Positions 28,529-40,312 are shown, counted from the stretch's first letter. The stretch: 44,814 bases of DNA from Anaerolineae bacterium (GCA_011174845.1 DUEW01000016.1:1-44814), one strand, 5' to 3'. The notes: generated by a model not told the origin, from the letters alone. Translations and numbers: made by a program.

Positions 28529-29368
28529 ATGGCCAAATCCTCGATCGCCATCGTCACCGACAGTACTGCTGACATACCCCTTACAGTGGTAGAGGATCTT
28601 AAGATAACCGTTGTGCCCGCGATCCTGATCATTGAGGGCCGTTCATACATCGATGGAGAGGAGATCACACGGGAAGAGTTCTATCGGCTTTTACCCACAT
28701 TGTCTGAGCCGGCCACAACTGCGATTCCTCCTTCGGCTGCCTTCGAGAAAGAGTATCGAAAGCTATTCGATTTGGGTTTTGAACGCATACTCTCCATCCA
28801 CGTAGCATCTCAACTAAGTGGTATGATCAACTCGGCCAGCCAAGCGGCCCAAGCTTTCATCGACCGTGTCCATATCTTTGACAGCAGACAACTTACCATG
28901 GCACTTGGATTTCAAGTTATGGAGGCCGCAGCCGCCTCACTAAGAGGTGAATCTTTCGAATCTGTGCTTGAGATCCTCCATTCAACCCGTGAAAGGGTTC
29001 GTTTGATAGCTTTAATCGATACCTTAGAGTATCTAAAACGCAGTGGACGAATAAGCTGGCTTCGGGCAAGTTTGGGTGACCTATTGCAGATGAAATTGCT
29101 CGTTAGCATACTCAATGGCGTTATTGAACGAGTCGGCATTGCGCGCACGAAAAGAAAAGGTATCAGTCAACTTCTTGCACACGTGAAGACCTGGGGCCCG
29201 CTTGAACGCCTCGCAGTCTTACATTCGGCAATTCCTGATGAGGCGGCATTAATGGCTGAAAACACACGCCATCTCTCTACAAATCCGCCTCTGATTGTGG
29301 ATGTCACAACAGTAATCGGAACTCACGTCGGGCCTAAAGCCATTGGTTTCGCGGGATTATGTAAGTAG
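28529..29368 (+). CDS. DegV family (FakB-like) fatty acid-binding protein, tandem paralogue
   Basis: SIAIVTDSTADIPLTVVEDLKITVVPAILIIEGRSYIDGEEITREEFYRLL; IFDSRQLTMALGFQVMEAA; DTLEYLKRSGRISWLRASLGDLLQMKLL. Confidence 0.93.
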   Translation: MAKSSIAIVTDSTADIPLTVVEDLKITVVPAILIIEGRSYIDGEEITREEFYRLLPTLSEPATTAIPPSAAFEKEYRKLFDLGFERILSIHVASQLSGMINSASQAAQAFIDRVHIFDSRQLTMALGFQVMEAAAASLRGESFESVLEILHSTRERVRLIALIDTLEYLKRSGRISWLRASLGDLLQMKLLVSILNGVIERVGIARTKRKGISQLLAHVKTWGPLERLAVLHSAIPDEAALMAENTRHLSTNPPLIVDVTTVIGTHVGPKAIGFAGLCK

Positions 29369-29408
29369 CCCCTGGCACATTTCCGCCTTCCCCCTTATAG
29401 TTAATCCG

Positions 29409-31964
29409 ATGAATCCAGCCCTGAAAAAATTGACCAAATATATACACCTGGAGGCAGATCGTGGCTATGACAACCGCGCTGTCGTAGGTGGGCTTCAAAA
29501 CATGCTTCAACCCTGGGAAGCTGAGGCCCGCGCGACGGGTCTACCGAACGAAACCATTGAGGTTGTTCTAGCCAAATTAAAAGATTATCCACAACTTGCC
29601 ACAGATACACGTCGACAGGTATTGGATGATCTAAAGACACAGCTTAAGACAGATTTCCCCGAACTCGAAATCAGAGTGCTTCCGAAAACCGACCATGAAT
29701 TACGAAGACCCATCCAACGATCTGGCGATGAGGATCGACCATCCACGGAAGCTATCCTCACACCAGAAATAGCGGAAGATATTCCAGAGAAAGCTAAAGT
29801 CGTAGAAAAAGTCATCAAACCACTTGCCACGCTTGCTATCGAGCCTGAAAGAACAGAAGCTGAAGAGCCCAAAAAAATCGTCAAGCCATCTGAACCACCC
29901 GCTGCGATGGAAGCTCCCCTAACAACCATCGCCGGGATCGGACCCAAGTCAGCGAAGACTCTCCGAAAACTGAACCTCGAGACATTAGGTGATCTGCTGT
30001 GGCACCTCCCTCGTCGATACGATGATTACTCCCAACTAAAAACCATCAATCGTCTCTGGTATGGTGAGGAGGTCACGGTGATCGGTACGGTGGAGGACAT
30101 CCAGGTTCGCACTGTCCGCAGTGGCCGGATGAAACTCATCGAAGCCGTTATCAGCGACGGATCGGGTTCACTACGGGCGACTTGGTTTAACCAACCATGG
30201 ATCACCGACAAGCTCCGCCCAGGTCGTCCAATTGTGCTATCAGGTAAAGTGGATCAATACCTCGGGCGTTTGACGATGAACAATCCAGAGTGGGAAGCTC
30301 TCGATCGTAAGCAATTGCACACCAACCGAATCGTCCCCGTATACCCGCTCACCGCGGGTGTGACATCCAAATGGCTCAGGCGCGTTATCCATTCTGTCGT
30401 CACACGATTAGCACCCCGCGTTCCCGATCCATTACCTCAATCCGTTCTGCAATCCGCAGATCTGGTAACACTTAAAATCGCCCTGCAGCAGATCCATTTT
30501 CCCGATGATATGGAGCAGCTTCGCAGAGCACAACACCGCTTAGCCTTTGACGAGATGTTCCTGCTCCAGCTTGGAGTTCTCCGTCAGAAGAACGAGTGGG
30601 ACCAACTAAGCTGTCAACCTCTCCCGGTAGATGATGCATGGATCACAAGCTTCACGGAAGCACTTCCTTATACTCTCACACTCGCTCAACAAAATGCATT
30701 CATGGATGTACGGAATGACTTGGCCACCCCCCATCCGATGAACCGTCTTCTACAGGGCGACGTCGGCTCTGGCAAGACGGTAATCGCTGCCGCTGGCATC
30801 GGCATCACGGCTAAAAATCATTCCCAATCTGCCTATATGGCTCCCACCAGTATCCTAGCAGAACAGCATTATCAAACCATGTTGGACCTCCTGCCTCCTG
30901 CGGCTGGGATTCCGGCGGAGAAGATAAAATTATTGATAGGTGCAACGCCTGAAGCTGAGAAGAAATCCATCCGGGAAGGATTGGCAGAGGGCGAGATTCA
31001 AATCGTCATAGGAACTCACGCACTACTCGAGGAACCGGTTAACTTCAATCGGTTAGGGCTTGTGGTCATCGATGAGCAGCACCGCTTTGGAGTAGATCAG
31101 CGAGCCACATTACGTGAAAAAGGCGATAACCCAAACTTGATCGTCATGACGGCAACCCCTATCCCTCGATCGTTAGCGCTCACGATCTATGGAGATTTAG
31201 ACCTAACCGTGATTGGTGAGATGCCCCCTGGTCGTTTGCCAGTTGAAACTAGGGTTCTGATGCCAATCGAGCGACCACGAGCTCACCGCTTCATTGCCAG
31301 CCAAATCGAGAAAGGACACCAAGCGTTCATCATCTACCCCCTGGTCGAAGGATCAGAGAAATTACAAGCTAAGGCAGCAGTTGATGAACATCAACGTTTT
31401 CAGCAGGAGTTTTTTATCGAGTATAAGGTAGGATTGCTTCATGGTCGAATGCGTCAAGACGAGAAGGAAGCGATAATGGCGGGATTCCGAGCTGGCGAGT
31501 ACCATGTACTGGTCTCCACCTCCGTGGTAGAAGTGGGAGTAGATATTCCAAACGCAACAGTGATGCTAATTGAAGGAGCGAATCGTTTTGGACTCGCTCA
31601 ACTCCACCAGTTCCGAGGTCGCGTGGGGCGCGGGGAATACAAATCTTATTGCCTGCTCATACCAGACAGTGAAGACGAGGCTGATAACGAGCGTTTATCT
31701 GCTTTGGAATCCACCAATGACGGCTTTAAATTAGCCGAATTGGATTTAGACTATCGCGGTCCAGGTGATTTCCTGGGTACGCGCCAACATGGGTTTGCAG
31801 AATTACACACGGCTCGCTTGACGGACGTGAAGTTAATCGAGAAAGCGCGCAAAGAAGCCGTACGACTTTTTAATAAAGATCCACTTTTGGAACGTGATGA
31901 GCACACTTTACTGGCTCAAGAGATGATCCGATTTTGGACAACAGGTAAAGGAGAGATCAGTTGA
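29409..31964 (+). CDS. recG: ATP-dependent DNA helicase RecG with N-terminal extension
   Basis: LQGDVGSGKTVIAAAGI, IDEQHRFGVDQR, MTATPIPRSLALTIYGDLDLTVI, QFRGRVGRGEYKSYCLL, LAELDLDYRGPGDFLGTRQHG. ATG 29409 preferred over 29343 (which overlaps degV). Confidence 0.96.
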   Translation: MNPALKKLTKYIHLEADRGYDNRAVVGGLQNMLQPWEAEARATGLPNETIEVVLAKLKDYPQLATDTRRQVLDDLKTQLKTDFPELEIRVLPKTDHELRRPIQRSGDEDRPSTEAILTPEIAEDIPEKAKVVEKVIKPLATLAIEPERTEAEEPKKIVKPSEPPAAMEAPLTTIAGIGPKSAKTLRKLNLETLGDLLWHLPRRYDDYSQLKTINRLWYGEEVTVIGTVEDIQVRTVRSGRMKLIEAVISDGSGSLRATWFNQPWITDKLRPGRPIVLSGKVDQYLGRLTMNNPEWEALDRKQLHTNRIVPVYPLTAGVTSKWLRRVIHSVVTRLAPRVPDPLPQSVLQSADLVTLKIALQQIHFPDDMEQLRRAQHRLAFDEMFLLQLGVLRQKNEWDQLSCQPLPVDDAWITSFTEALPYTLTLAQQNAFMDVRNDLATPHPMNRLLQGDVGSGKTVIAAAGIGITAKNHSQSAYMAPTSILAEQHYQTMLDLLPPAAGIPAEKIKLLIGATPEAEKKSIREGLAEGEIQIVIGTHALLEEPVNFNRLGLVVIDEQHRFGVDQRATLREKGDNPNLIVMTATPIPRSLALTIYGDLDLTVIGEMPPGRLPVETRVLMPIERPRAHRFIASQIEKGHQAFIIYPLVEGSEKLQAKAAVDEHQRFQQEFFIEYKVGLLHGRMRQDEKEAIMAGFRAGEYHVLVSTSVVEVGVDIPNATVMLIEGANRFGLAQLHQFRGRVGRGEYKSYCLLIPDSEDEADNERLSALESTNDGFKLAELDLDYRGPGDFLGTRQHGFAELHTARLTDVKLIEKARKEAVRLFNKDPLLERDEHTLLAQEMIRFWTTGKGEIS

Positions 31965-32491
31965 AGATTCGAGCCGTTTTCCCAGGCACCTTTGATCCAA
32001 TCCATTACGGACATATTGACATCGCCCGAAGAGCCGTCCGGCTGTTCGATGAACTCGTTATCGCGGTCTACGATAAACCCCAGAAGAGTTTGCTGTTCAC
32101 ACCCGAGGAGCGCCTCGAACTTGTAAAACTGACCTTTTCCGACAACAAACGTATTAAGACCGCGCAATTTAGCGGATTGATCGTCAATTATTGTCGTGAA
32201 GTGAACGCCCAAGTAATCGTTCGTGGTCTAAGGGTGTTCTCCGACTTCGAGCATGAATTTCGCATGGCTTTAGCAAACCACAGGCTGGCGCCTGAGATAG
32301 ATGTCATCGCCCTCATCACAAGCGAACAGCACAGTTTCCTCACTGGAAGCACGGTGAAAGAAATTGCTTCGCTTGGAGGTGATGTCAGCAGCCTTGTGCC
32401 AGAACATGTAGCCGCGATGCTCTCGGCGCGATTTAAAGAACTTGGCGAGGAGGGACCAAACATGGTTCCAATGACCTCGCTGAGGGATTAA
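31961..32491 (+). CDS. coaD: Pantetheine-phosphate adenylyltransferase
   Basis: AVFPGTFDPIHYGHIDIARRAVRLFDELVIAVYDKP...VIVRGLRVFSDFEHEFRMALANHRL...SSLVPEHVAAML; TTG start overlapping the recG stop. Confidence 0.95.
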   Translation: MKIRAVFPGTFDPIHYGHIDIARRAVRLFDELVIAVYDKPQKSLLFTPEERLELVKLTFSDNKRIKTAQFSGLIVNYCREVNAQVIVRGLRVFSDFEHEFRMALANHRLAPEIDVIALITSEQHSFLTGSTVKEIASLGGDVSSLVPEHVAAMLSARFKELGEEGPNMVPMTSLRD

Positions 32492-32593
32492 AACCTGAGT
32501 TGACCACAATCGCTGGATGGTGTACGCTTCGGCCTGAACCTTGCATCCATCGTTGGCGGTCCGATATACTTCCTTGGTGGACCGGAGGCAAAT

Positions 32594-33097
32594 ATGGACA
32601 TCCTGCACCTGGTGGATCGTCTGGAAGAGCTTTTTAACGAGAGCCGGCTGATTCCTCTTACTCACAATGTGATCGTGGACGAGGACCGAATGCTGGAGAT
32701 CATAGACCAGATGCGCATTTCGATCCCTGAGGAGGTCAAGAAGGCCCAGCAAGTGCTGGCCCAGCGAGATCGAGTACTCGCTCAATCACAGGAAGAAGCC
32801 AACCGGACGATATCCCTTGCCAAGAAAAAGGCGGAAGAACTCATGTCCCGTGATGCGATCGTGGAGGCGGCGCAAACCAGGGCCGATCAGATCATCGATC
32901 AGGCGCGCGCGGATACGGAAGCGGTCAGGCGTGACGCCGACGACTATATTATCGAAACCCTGGGCTCTTTGGAAGCTGAGCTCACTCGTCTGATCAACCA
33001 AGCCCGCAATGGAATTGCAAAATTAACTGCCGAGAAGCAAATCCTTCTTCAAACTGGATCGGAATCCTCCGATACCCTAGAAGAAGGAGAAGAATAG
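32594..33097 (+). CDS. Coiled-coil protein, F0F1 subunit b/DivIVA-like
   Basis: MDILHLVDRLEELFNESRLIPLTHNVIVDEDRMLEIIDQMRISIPEEVKKAQQVLAQRDRVLAQSQEEANRTISLAKKKAEEL...: long heptad-rich helix. Confidence 0.8.
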   Translation: MDILHLVDRLEELFNESRLIPLTHNVIVDEDRMLEIIDQMRISIPEEVKKAQQVLAQRDRVLAQSQEEANRTISLAKKKAEELMSRDAIVEAAQTRADQIIDQARADTEAVRRDADDYIIETLGSLEAELTRLINQARNGIAKLTAEKQILLQTGSESSDTLEEGEE

Positions 33098-33133
33098 GAA
33101 TCAATTAAATTACTTTTCAATCTGAAGAACGAA

Positions 33134-33164
33134 CAGGGGTGATACGAGTTATCGCCCTTTTTTT
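33134..33164 (+). terminator. Rho-independent terminator
   Basis: AGGGGTGAT-acgagtt-ATCGCCCTTTTTTT. Confidence 0.8.
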
Positions 33165-33223
33165 ATCCCTTGAGCTTGCCCATCAAGGATCTGTGACACT
33201 GAACAGGTAATAGGCAGTAAAAG

Positions 33224-33271
33224 GTAAAAAAAATGTGCAGGATGAAACCTGGGGCTTCCAGGGCTTTCGTC
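33224..33271 (-). terminator. Candidate terminator of pyrG
   Basis: Minus strand GACGAAAGCCCTGG-aagcc-CCAGGTTTCATC, then ATTTTTTTT further downstream. Confidence 0.4.
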
Positions 33272-33298
33272 TAGTATTCTACTTGAGCGCTTTACCCA

Positions 33299-35044
<1,746 letters not shown>

Positions 35045-35066
35045 TCATTTATGTGCATCACATGCA

Positions 35067-35453
35067 TCAACCCACCAGTGTGACCATATCCTCCGCTGCC
35101 CGTCGCATTTCTAAGAACACCAAACCAAGTTTGGCTTTTTGTCGTGTTAATACGGTTAGAACAGCATCGCTGCCAATGGACGTGAGTAGGACATATCCTT
35201 CGTCACCGTGAATGTATACTTCGCATAGATCCCCACGTCCCAGTTCACCAGCAATCCGCTCTCCAAGGCTGAGCATCGCAGCTGACATGGCTGATACACG
35301 GTCTTCCTCAAGCTCCGCAGGTAATGCGGATGCCATGGTTAAACCATCCATGCTAACTACGGCAGAGGCTTCGATGTCTGGGGTACGTGCCTGTAAATCC
35401 CGCAGGCGATCGACCATCAAATCGGTTCGCGATTTTTCCATCGATGGTGTCAT
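35067..35453 (-). CDS. Roadblock/LC7 domain protein
   Basis: LRDLQARTPDIEASAVVSMDGLTMASALPAELEEDRVSAMSAAMLSLGERIAGELGRGDLCEVYIHGDEGYVLLTSIGSDAVLTVLT; start may be the internal Met at 35441. Confidence 0.9.
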   Translation of the reverse strand: MTPSMEKSRTDLMVDRLRDLQARTPDIEASAVVSMDGLTMASALPAELEEDRVSAMSAAMLSLGERIAGELGRGDLCEVYIHGDEGYVLLTSIGSDAVLTVLTRQKAKLGLVFLEMRRAAEDMVTLVG

Positions 35454-35835
35454 CCATGCCAGCGATATAACGGTTGAAGTCTACCATAGGCACAATTGAT
35501 GAGCAAGAACCACCAATAGCGAAGCTCAGAGTTCCTAATACTACCAAAATTGACAATAGTTATTTGGCTGGAAATCATAAAGAGAGTACGGTTGATCCGT
35601 CGTCTCAGCTTTCCACTTCGAGGGAGTTGGACCGCAGAGCAGATGGTTAGTCCGAACCGTTTCAAACAACCACCAAAGAGAACACCTGCGCTTAGATCCC
35701 CAAGCATAACCACTTCTGAAAGAGCCTTCATCCGATGCCTTATTCCATATAACAAGCCGGGACCATATCCAGGGCCGGATATGCTAAGGTTCATGATCCT
35801 TTCAAATATTTTGGTAAATGAAGGTTGAGAGGCTT

Positions 35836-36390
35836 TTATTTCTTAGTCCAAAGGCCAGGTGGTACGTCCACAATCATTCTTGAGGTTTCCAAATCCACCT
35901 CAAGGACGACGTTTTTAATCGCTGGAAGAAGTATTTCATCGCCCTGCTTATCTTTGACCACGTAAACATCATTTGCACCTGTTTCAAGGATGTCTACGAT
36001 GGTCCCCAGGAGATCGCCCTCCGCTGTGAAAACCTGCATATCGAGGATCTGCCAGTGATAGTAAACTCCCTCAGGAAGTGGCTTGGCCTCTGCGAACCGG
36101 ACACACACTACCTTATCACGCCACTTTTCGGCTGTATCCCGATCCTCACATCCTTCGATCGATAGCAGGTATCGTGAGTGATGAGGTCGAATCCCACGAA
36201 CGATAATAGCTGTCCGTTCGGATCCCAGATGGATTTGGATCGAAGGTTTCAGGATTTGTACTAAATCGGAGAAAGGTTGAAGGACCAACTCACCGCGGAT
36301 TCCATGAGGCCGAACGATAAGCCCGACATCCAGATATTCCGGTGGCTGTCGGGCGTGTTGTTCTTTTGATGGAGGATCGGGTGAATTCAT
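35836..36390 (-). CDS. rimM: Ribosome maturation factor RimM
   Basis: VGLIVRPHGIRGELVLQPFSD; PEGVYYHWQILDMQVFTAEGDLLGTIVDILETGANDVYVVKDKQGDEILLPAI. Confidence 0.96.
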   Translation of the reverse strand: MNSPDPPSKEQHARQPPEYLDVGLIVRPHGIRGELVLQPFSDLVQILKPSIQIHLGSERTAIIVRGIRPHHSRYLLSIEGCEDRDTAEKWRDKVVCVRFAEAKPLPEGVYYHWQILDMQVFTAEGDLLGTIVDILETGANDVYVVKDKQGDEILLPAIKNVVLEVDLETSRMIVDVPPGLWTKK

Positions 36391-36623
36391 CCGCGCTCAA
36401 CAATGTCAAGACTTGTACGGACACCCTGACGGGAGGCTGCCACACGCAAGAGCGTTCGCATCGCACTCGCTACGCGCCCATTGCGGCCGATTACTCGACC
36501 CATGTCCTCCTCTGCGACAGTTAATAGTAAAAGCACATCTTTTTGTCGGTGACGCTCTGTCACAACGACTTCCGTTGGATCATCCACCAGCGATTTAGCA
36601 ATGAACTCAACTAAACTCTTCAT
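36387..36623 (-). CDS. khpA: KH-domain RNA-binding protein KhpA
   Basis: MKSLVEFIAKSLVDDPTEVVVTERHRQKDVLLLLTVAEEDMGRVIGRNGRVASAMRTLLRVAA (GRNG KH loop); overlaps the rimM start. Confidence 0.93.
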   Translation of the reverse strand: MKSLVEFIAKSLVDDPTEVVVTERHRQKDVLLLLTVAEEDMGRVIGRNGRVASAMRTLLRVAASRQGVRTSLDIVERG

Positions 36624-36775
36624 GATTATTTACACTCCCCTCATGCGCCGATAGGGACCGTCTCATCTCGAGCAAAGTCAATACAAAGTGATCACAGAAT
36701 CACAAGATCGATCCAAAAAGAAATTTTCAACCTGTTGCCAATCTCTGCGATCAGAGGATAGCCGTCTAGAAATTC

Positions 36776-37423
36776 CTACTCTTCCTCATCATCTGAGGTT
36801 TCATCCTCGGCTTCTTCGTCCACAGCCTGCGCTTCCACCTCTTCATCGGCTTCGGCTTCCCCTTCCGATGTTTCCTCAGTAGAAATCCCCTCAGAAGGTT
36901 CCTCTTCCGCTGGCTGCTCTAGGGTTTCCCCCTCTGCAACCTCTGCTGTGACTTCTTCTGCAGATGGCTCGGCAGACTCCTCTGCCTCCACGATCTCCTG
37001 CTCGGCTTCCACATCATCACTGATCGTTGGAGAGGCTTCTTCCTTCTTCTTAGGTTTTTTCTTCGCAGCACGCTTCTGAAACAGATCGTCTCTTCGCGTT
37101 CGGGAATCTACCTCAGGGAAGGCTCCTTCAGCCTCCTTTAGTAGAGCCTCTAAGTCTTCTCCCCCCTTATAGCGCTCCCAACGTTCCCACGTTCCATGTG
37201 GTTTGAGAACCTTTACAACAGCATCAGATGGTTGGGCACCATGCTTCAGCCAATGAAAGAGTCGTGCTTCGTCAATCGTAACTGTTGAGGGTTCTGTCCG
37301 CGGGTTGTAAAAACCTAGGTTTTCAAGGAAACGACCATCTCGCGGACTTTCTCTATCAGCAGCAACGATGCGATAACTAGGTTGATGCCGAGCGCCAACC
37401 CGGCGTAATCTTATCCGAACCAT
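36776..37423 (-). CDS. rpsP: 30S ribosomal protein S16 with long acidic C-terminal extension
   Basis: MVRIRLRRVGARHQPSYRIVAADRESPRDGRFLENLGFYNPRTEPSTVTIDEARLFHWLKHGAQPSDAVVKVLK followed by a Glu-rich tail. Confidence 0.96.
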   Translation of the reverse strand: MVRIRLRRVGARHQPSYRIVAADRESPRDGRFLENLGFYNPRTEPSTVTIDEARLFHWLKHGAQPSDAVVKVLKPHGTWERWERYKGGEDLEALLKEAEGAFPEVDSRTRRDDLFQKRAAKKKPKKKEEASPTISDDVEAEQEIVEAEESAEPSAEEVTAEVAEGETLEQPAEEEPSEGISTEETSEGEAEADEEVEAQAVDEEAEDETSDDEEE

Positions 37424-37540
37424 TTTCCTTGTCTCTCTCCTATCCTTTTATATACTTTTCCGATCGTAGCGCGAGGCTTGTGAGGGTAAGGCCCGGAAGG
37501 GAGGCAAGAACAGCCTCTATAAACCACTGATCGATGTTGG

Positions 37541-38863
37541 TTAACGCAGCTTGAAGGGTAATCCCGTCATACCACGTTTCCCTGCCTTCTTGAACATTCT
37601 CCGCATTTGCTTATATTGGCGCAGAAGCTGATTCACTTCTTGCACTGTCGTGCCAGAACCTGACGCTATACGTCTTTTTCGACTCGCATTAAGTAGATCA
37701 GGTCTTCTACGCTCATCGGATGTCATCGATTGAATTATAGCCTGAGTCCGGATCAATTGGCGTTCTGCAACATTTCCATCCACTTGTAGATTAGCTCCCC
37801 CGAAACCAGTGGGAAACATCTCTAGCAATTTCCCAAGCGGTCCCATCCTCCGCATCATCGCCAACTGCTCCAAGAAATCCTCCAGGGTGAACTCTCCCTG
37901 CAGGAGACGAGCAGCTTGTTGACCCGCTTGATCCATATCAAATGAGCCCTCAGCCTTTTCATACAATCCTCTAAGGTCACCCATCCCAAGGATACGGGAG
38001 GCGAGTCGGTTGGGATCGAAGGTTTCCAGAGCGTCTCTAGCCTCACCAGTACCGATAAATTTGATCGGAACGCCCGTAACCACCCTCATGGAGATGGCCG
38101 CTCCGCCACGAGCATCACCGTCCATTTTACTCAAGATCATCCCGGTGAGACCTAACGGCTCTTGAAATCCTTGAGCGATGCGGAGGGCTTCCTGACCGGT
38201 CATAGCGTCAGCTACAAGTAGCACTTCCACCGGATGAATCGCATCCCGGATGTCTCTCAGTTCCTCCATCATAGGTTGATCAAGTTGCGATCGCCCAGCA
38301 GTATCCAAGATCACCACACTCGCTCCACCTTTGGATGCCTCTTCTTTACCCGCTTCACACAAATTTGGTGGTGAGAGTTTTGGATCAAAAAATACTGGCA
38401 CGCCAATTTCGTCTCCGAGCACCTTCAACTGCTCAGCTGCTGCTGGGCGGCGTGGGTCTGCCGCCACCATCCATACGCGTTCACCGTGCCCTCTTAACCA
38501 ACGAGCTAACTTAGCCGCCGTGGTGGTTTTCCCCGAACCTTGCAGACCGACCAACATGATCGCGCGGGGTTTCTCGCCAACAAGTGTGAGAGGTGCAGGT
38601 TCCCCCAGGGTGACAATCAACTCACGGTTAAGGATCCCTACTACTTGTTGAGCAGGGTTCAACGAGCGTGAAATATCCTCTCCTAGGGATTCTTCACGAA
38701 CGGTTTCTAAAAAATCTTTGACTACTTGATAGTGAACATCCGCCTCCAACAAGGCCAAGCGGATCTCTTGTAAAGCAGTGTCAACATCAGCGGGCCTTAA
38801 CTTGCCGCGACGGCTCAGGTTACGAAAAACACCTTGCAAGCGTTCTGTCAGCGTTTCAAACAT
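37541..38863 (-). CDS. ffh: Signal recognition particle protein
   Basis: MFETLTERLQGVFRNLSRRGKLRPADVDTALQEIRLALLEADVHY; GLQGSGKTTTAAKLARWL; MTGQEAL, SKMDGDARGGAAIS; M-domain. Start at 38863 preferred over 38947. Confidence 0.97.
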   Translation of the reverse strand: MFETLTERLQGVFRNLSRRGKLRPADVDTALQEIRLALLEADVHYQVVKDFLETVREESLGEDISRSLNPAQQVVGILNRELIVTLGEPAPLTLVGEKPRAIMLVGLQGSGKTTTAAKLARWLRGHGERVWMVAADPRRPAAAEQLKVLGDEIGVPVFFDPKLSPPNLCEAGKEEASKGGASVVILDTAGRSQLDQPMMEELRDIRDAIHPVEVLLVADAMTGQEALRIAQGFQEPLGLTGMILSKMDGDARGGAAISMRVVTGVPIKFIGTGEARDALETFDPNRLASRILGMGDLRGLYEKAEGSFDMDQAGQQAARLLQGEFTLEDFLEQLAMMRRMGPLGKLLEMFPTGFGGANLQVDGNVAERQLIRTQAIIQSMTSDERRRPDLLNASRKRRIASGSGTTVQEVNQLLRQYKQMRRMFKKAGKRGMTGLPFKLR

Positions 38864-39065
38864 CTTCGCACACCACGACTGACACACAAGCCGCCGAACG
38901 GTCTGCTTTGCGCTTAGCGACCGGCCGGCGGATAGCATATCGCACAATGCTGTAAAGCATGAGCATTGTAGCCTTGAATGGAAAGAGGGTCAAGGGAAGG
39001 ATCTGATCAACCAATAACCGAGATTCAGCCTTCGAAACCCATCCCAATGGGCATCGAACGACCTA

Positions 39066-39932
39066 TCAAGCAAGATATTTTTCAACCAAGAGTGAGAGTT
39101 TGGACCGAGTCTCCTGGGGTATCTTTTTGGGGTTTGTTATGAAAGCATCTTTGAGAGCTTGCCCACAATCACAACTGCGTTCATCAGGTAGAGATGCCAC
39201 TAGGTGAGCGATGGCTTTCTGAGCTAATTGAGTATTTTCCTTGAGGATTCGGATAACCATCTCCACAGTCACAGGGTCTTCTGATATGTGCCAAACATCA
39301 TAATCGGTTACGTGTGCCATCACGGCATAACACATTTCCGCTTCACGAGCCAAGAAAGCCTCCGGTGAGGTGGTCATACCAATGATGGACATTCCCCATG
39401 CACGGTATGTATTCGATTCAGCGCGCGTTGAAAAGCGGGGACCTTCTATCGTAAGGAAAGCACCACCACGGTGGACATTCCCTCCTACGGCCGATACGCT
39501 TTGGAATAAAAGATCAGATAAATTCGTACAGAAAGGGTTACTTACACTGATATGGGCGACCAGGCCATTGCCGAAGAAGGTGCGCTCACGGCGGTGGGTT
39601 CGATCGAATAATTGATCCGGCACAACGATCTCCCCTGGTGCGTAGTCTTCCCGTAAGGATCCGCAAGCGCTGACCGAGAGAATACGGTCAGTCCCTAAGC
39701 ATTTCAGTGCATAGATATTTGCCCGATAGTTGACTTCAGAAGGGGTTAACACATGACCGATACCGTGCCGAGCTATAAAAGCGATCCGATGTCCTTCTAG
39801 ATCACCGAGTATCACCGGAGAACTCGGTTGACCAAAAGGTGTATCGATCTCGTGTGATTCAACTTCTTCCAGGCTTTCCATGCCGTAAAGCCCAGAGCCT
39901 CCAATCACACCCAGGACGGGCTTCTGCTCCAT
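39066..39932 (-). CDS. mtnP: S-methyl-5'-thioadenosine phosphorylase
   Basis: LGVIGGSGLYGMESLEEVESHEIDTPFGQPSSPV, ARHGIGHVLTPSEVNYRANIYALK, TIEGPRFSTRAESNTYRAWGMSIIGMTTSPEAFLAREAEMCYAVMAHVTDYD. Confidence 0.95.
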   Translation of the reverse strand: MEQKPVLGVIGGSGLYGMESLEEVESHEIDTPFGQPSSPVILGDLEGHRIAFIARHGIGHVLTPSEVNYRANIYALKCLGTDRILSVSACGSLREDYAPGEIVVPDQLFDRTHRRERTFFGNGLVAHISVSNPFCTNLSDLLFQSVSAVGGNVHRGGAFLTIEGPRFSTRAESNTYRAWGMSIIGMTTSPEAFLAREAEMCYAVMAHVTDYDVWHISEDPVTVEMVIRILKENTQLAQKAIAHLVASLPDERSCDCGQALKDAFITNPKKIPQETRSKLSLLVEKYLA

Positions 39933-40312
39933 TAGACCTCCTATGAGCTAAAGATGCGCTATCTTAGCACAGGTAAGATGACTTGTCATAAACCTATTGG
40001 TTTTACTCGTTCACGATCAATGATTCCATTAACAGGAATGATTTCTAAAGAATTGAGAAAACCAACCGAGCGGGAAATCTAAGGTTTTGTTCCAAAAACT
40101 AATTGATCATTGGTTAGCAAATGGAATAATAATCCCCTAGAGCATGTAATGTCAGTGAGCAAAGGGATTGATCGATTGGGTCTAAGTGTCGAACCCTTAG
40201 CTCATGAGTAGCGGTAAGCCTTGCAGAATTCTATGCGATTAGAAGTATTCAATAGATAAGCTTGGAAAAGGATATAGGGATCGCTTGTGAGGAAGGGAGG
40301 ATCTTCTTCTTC

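Noticed and set aside
35450-35828. ORFs of 92 aa (+) and 114 aa (-) between the roadblock gene and rimM
   Set aside because: Overlap each other on opposite strands, show no recognisable domain and lack a clear ribosome-binding site.
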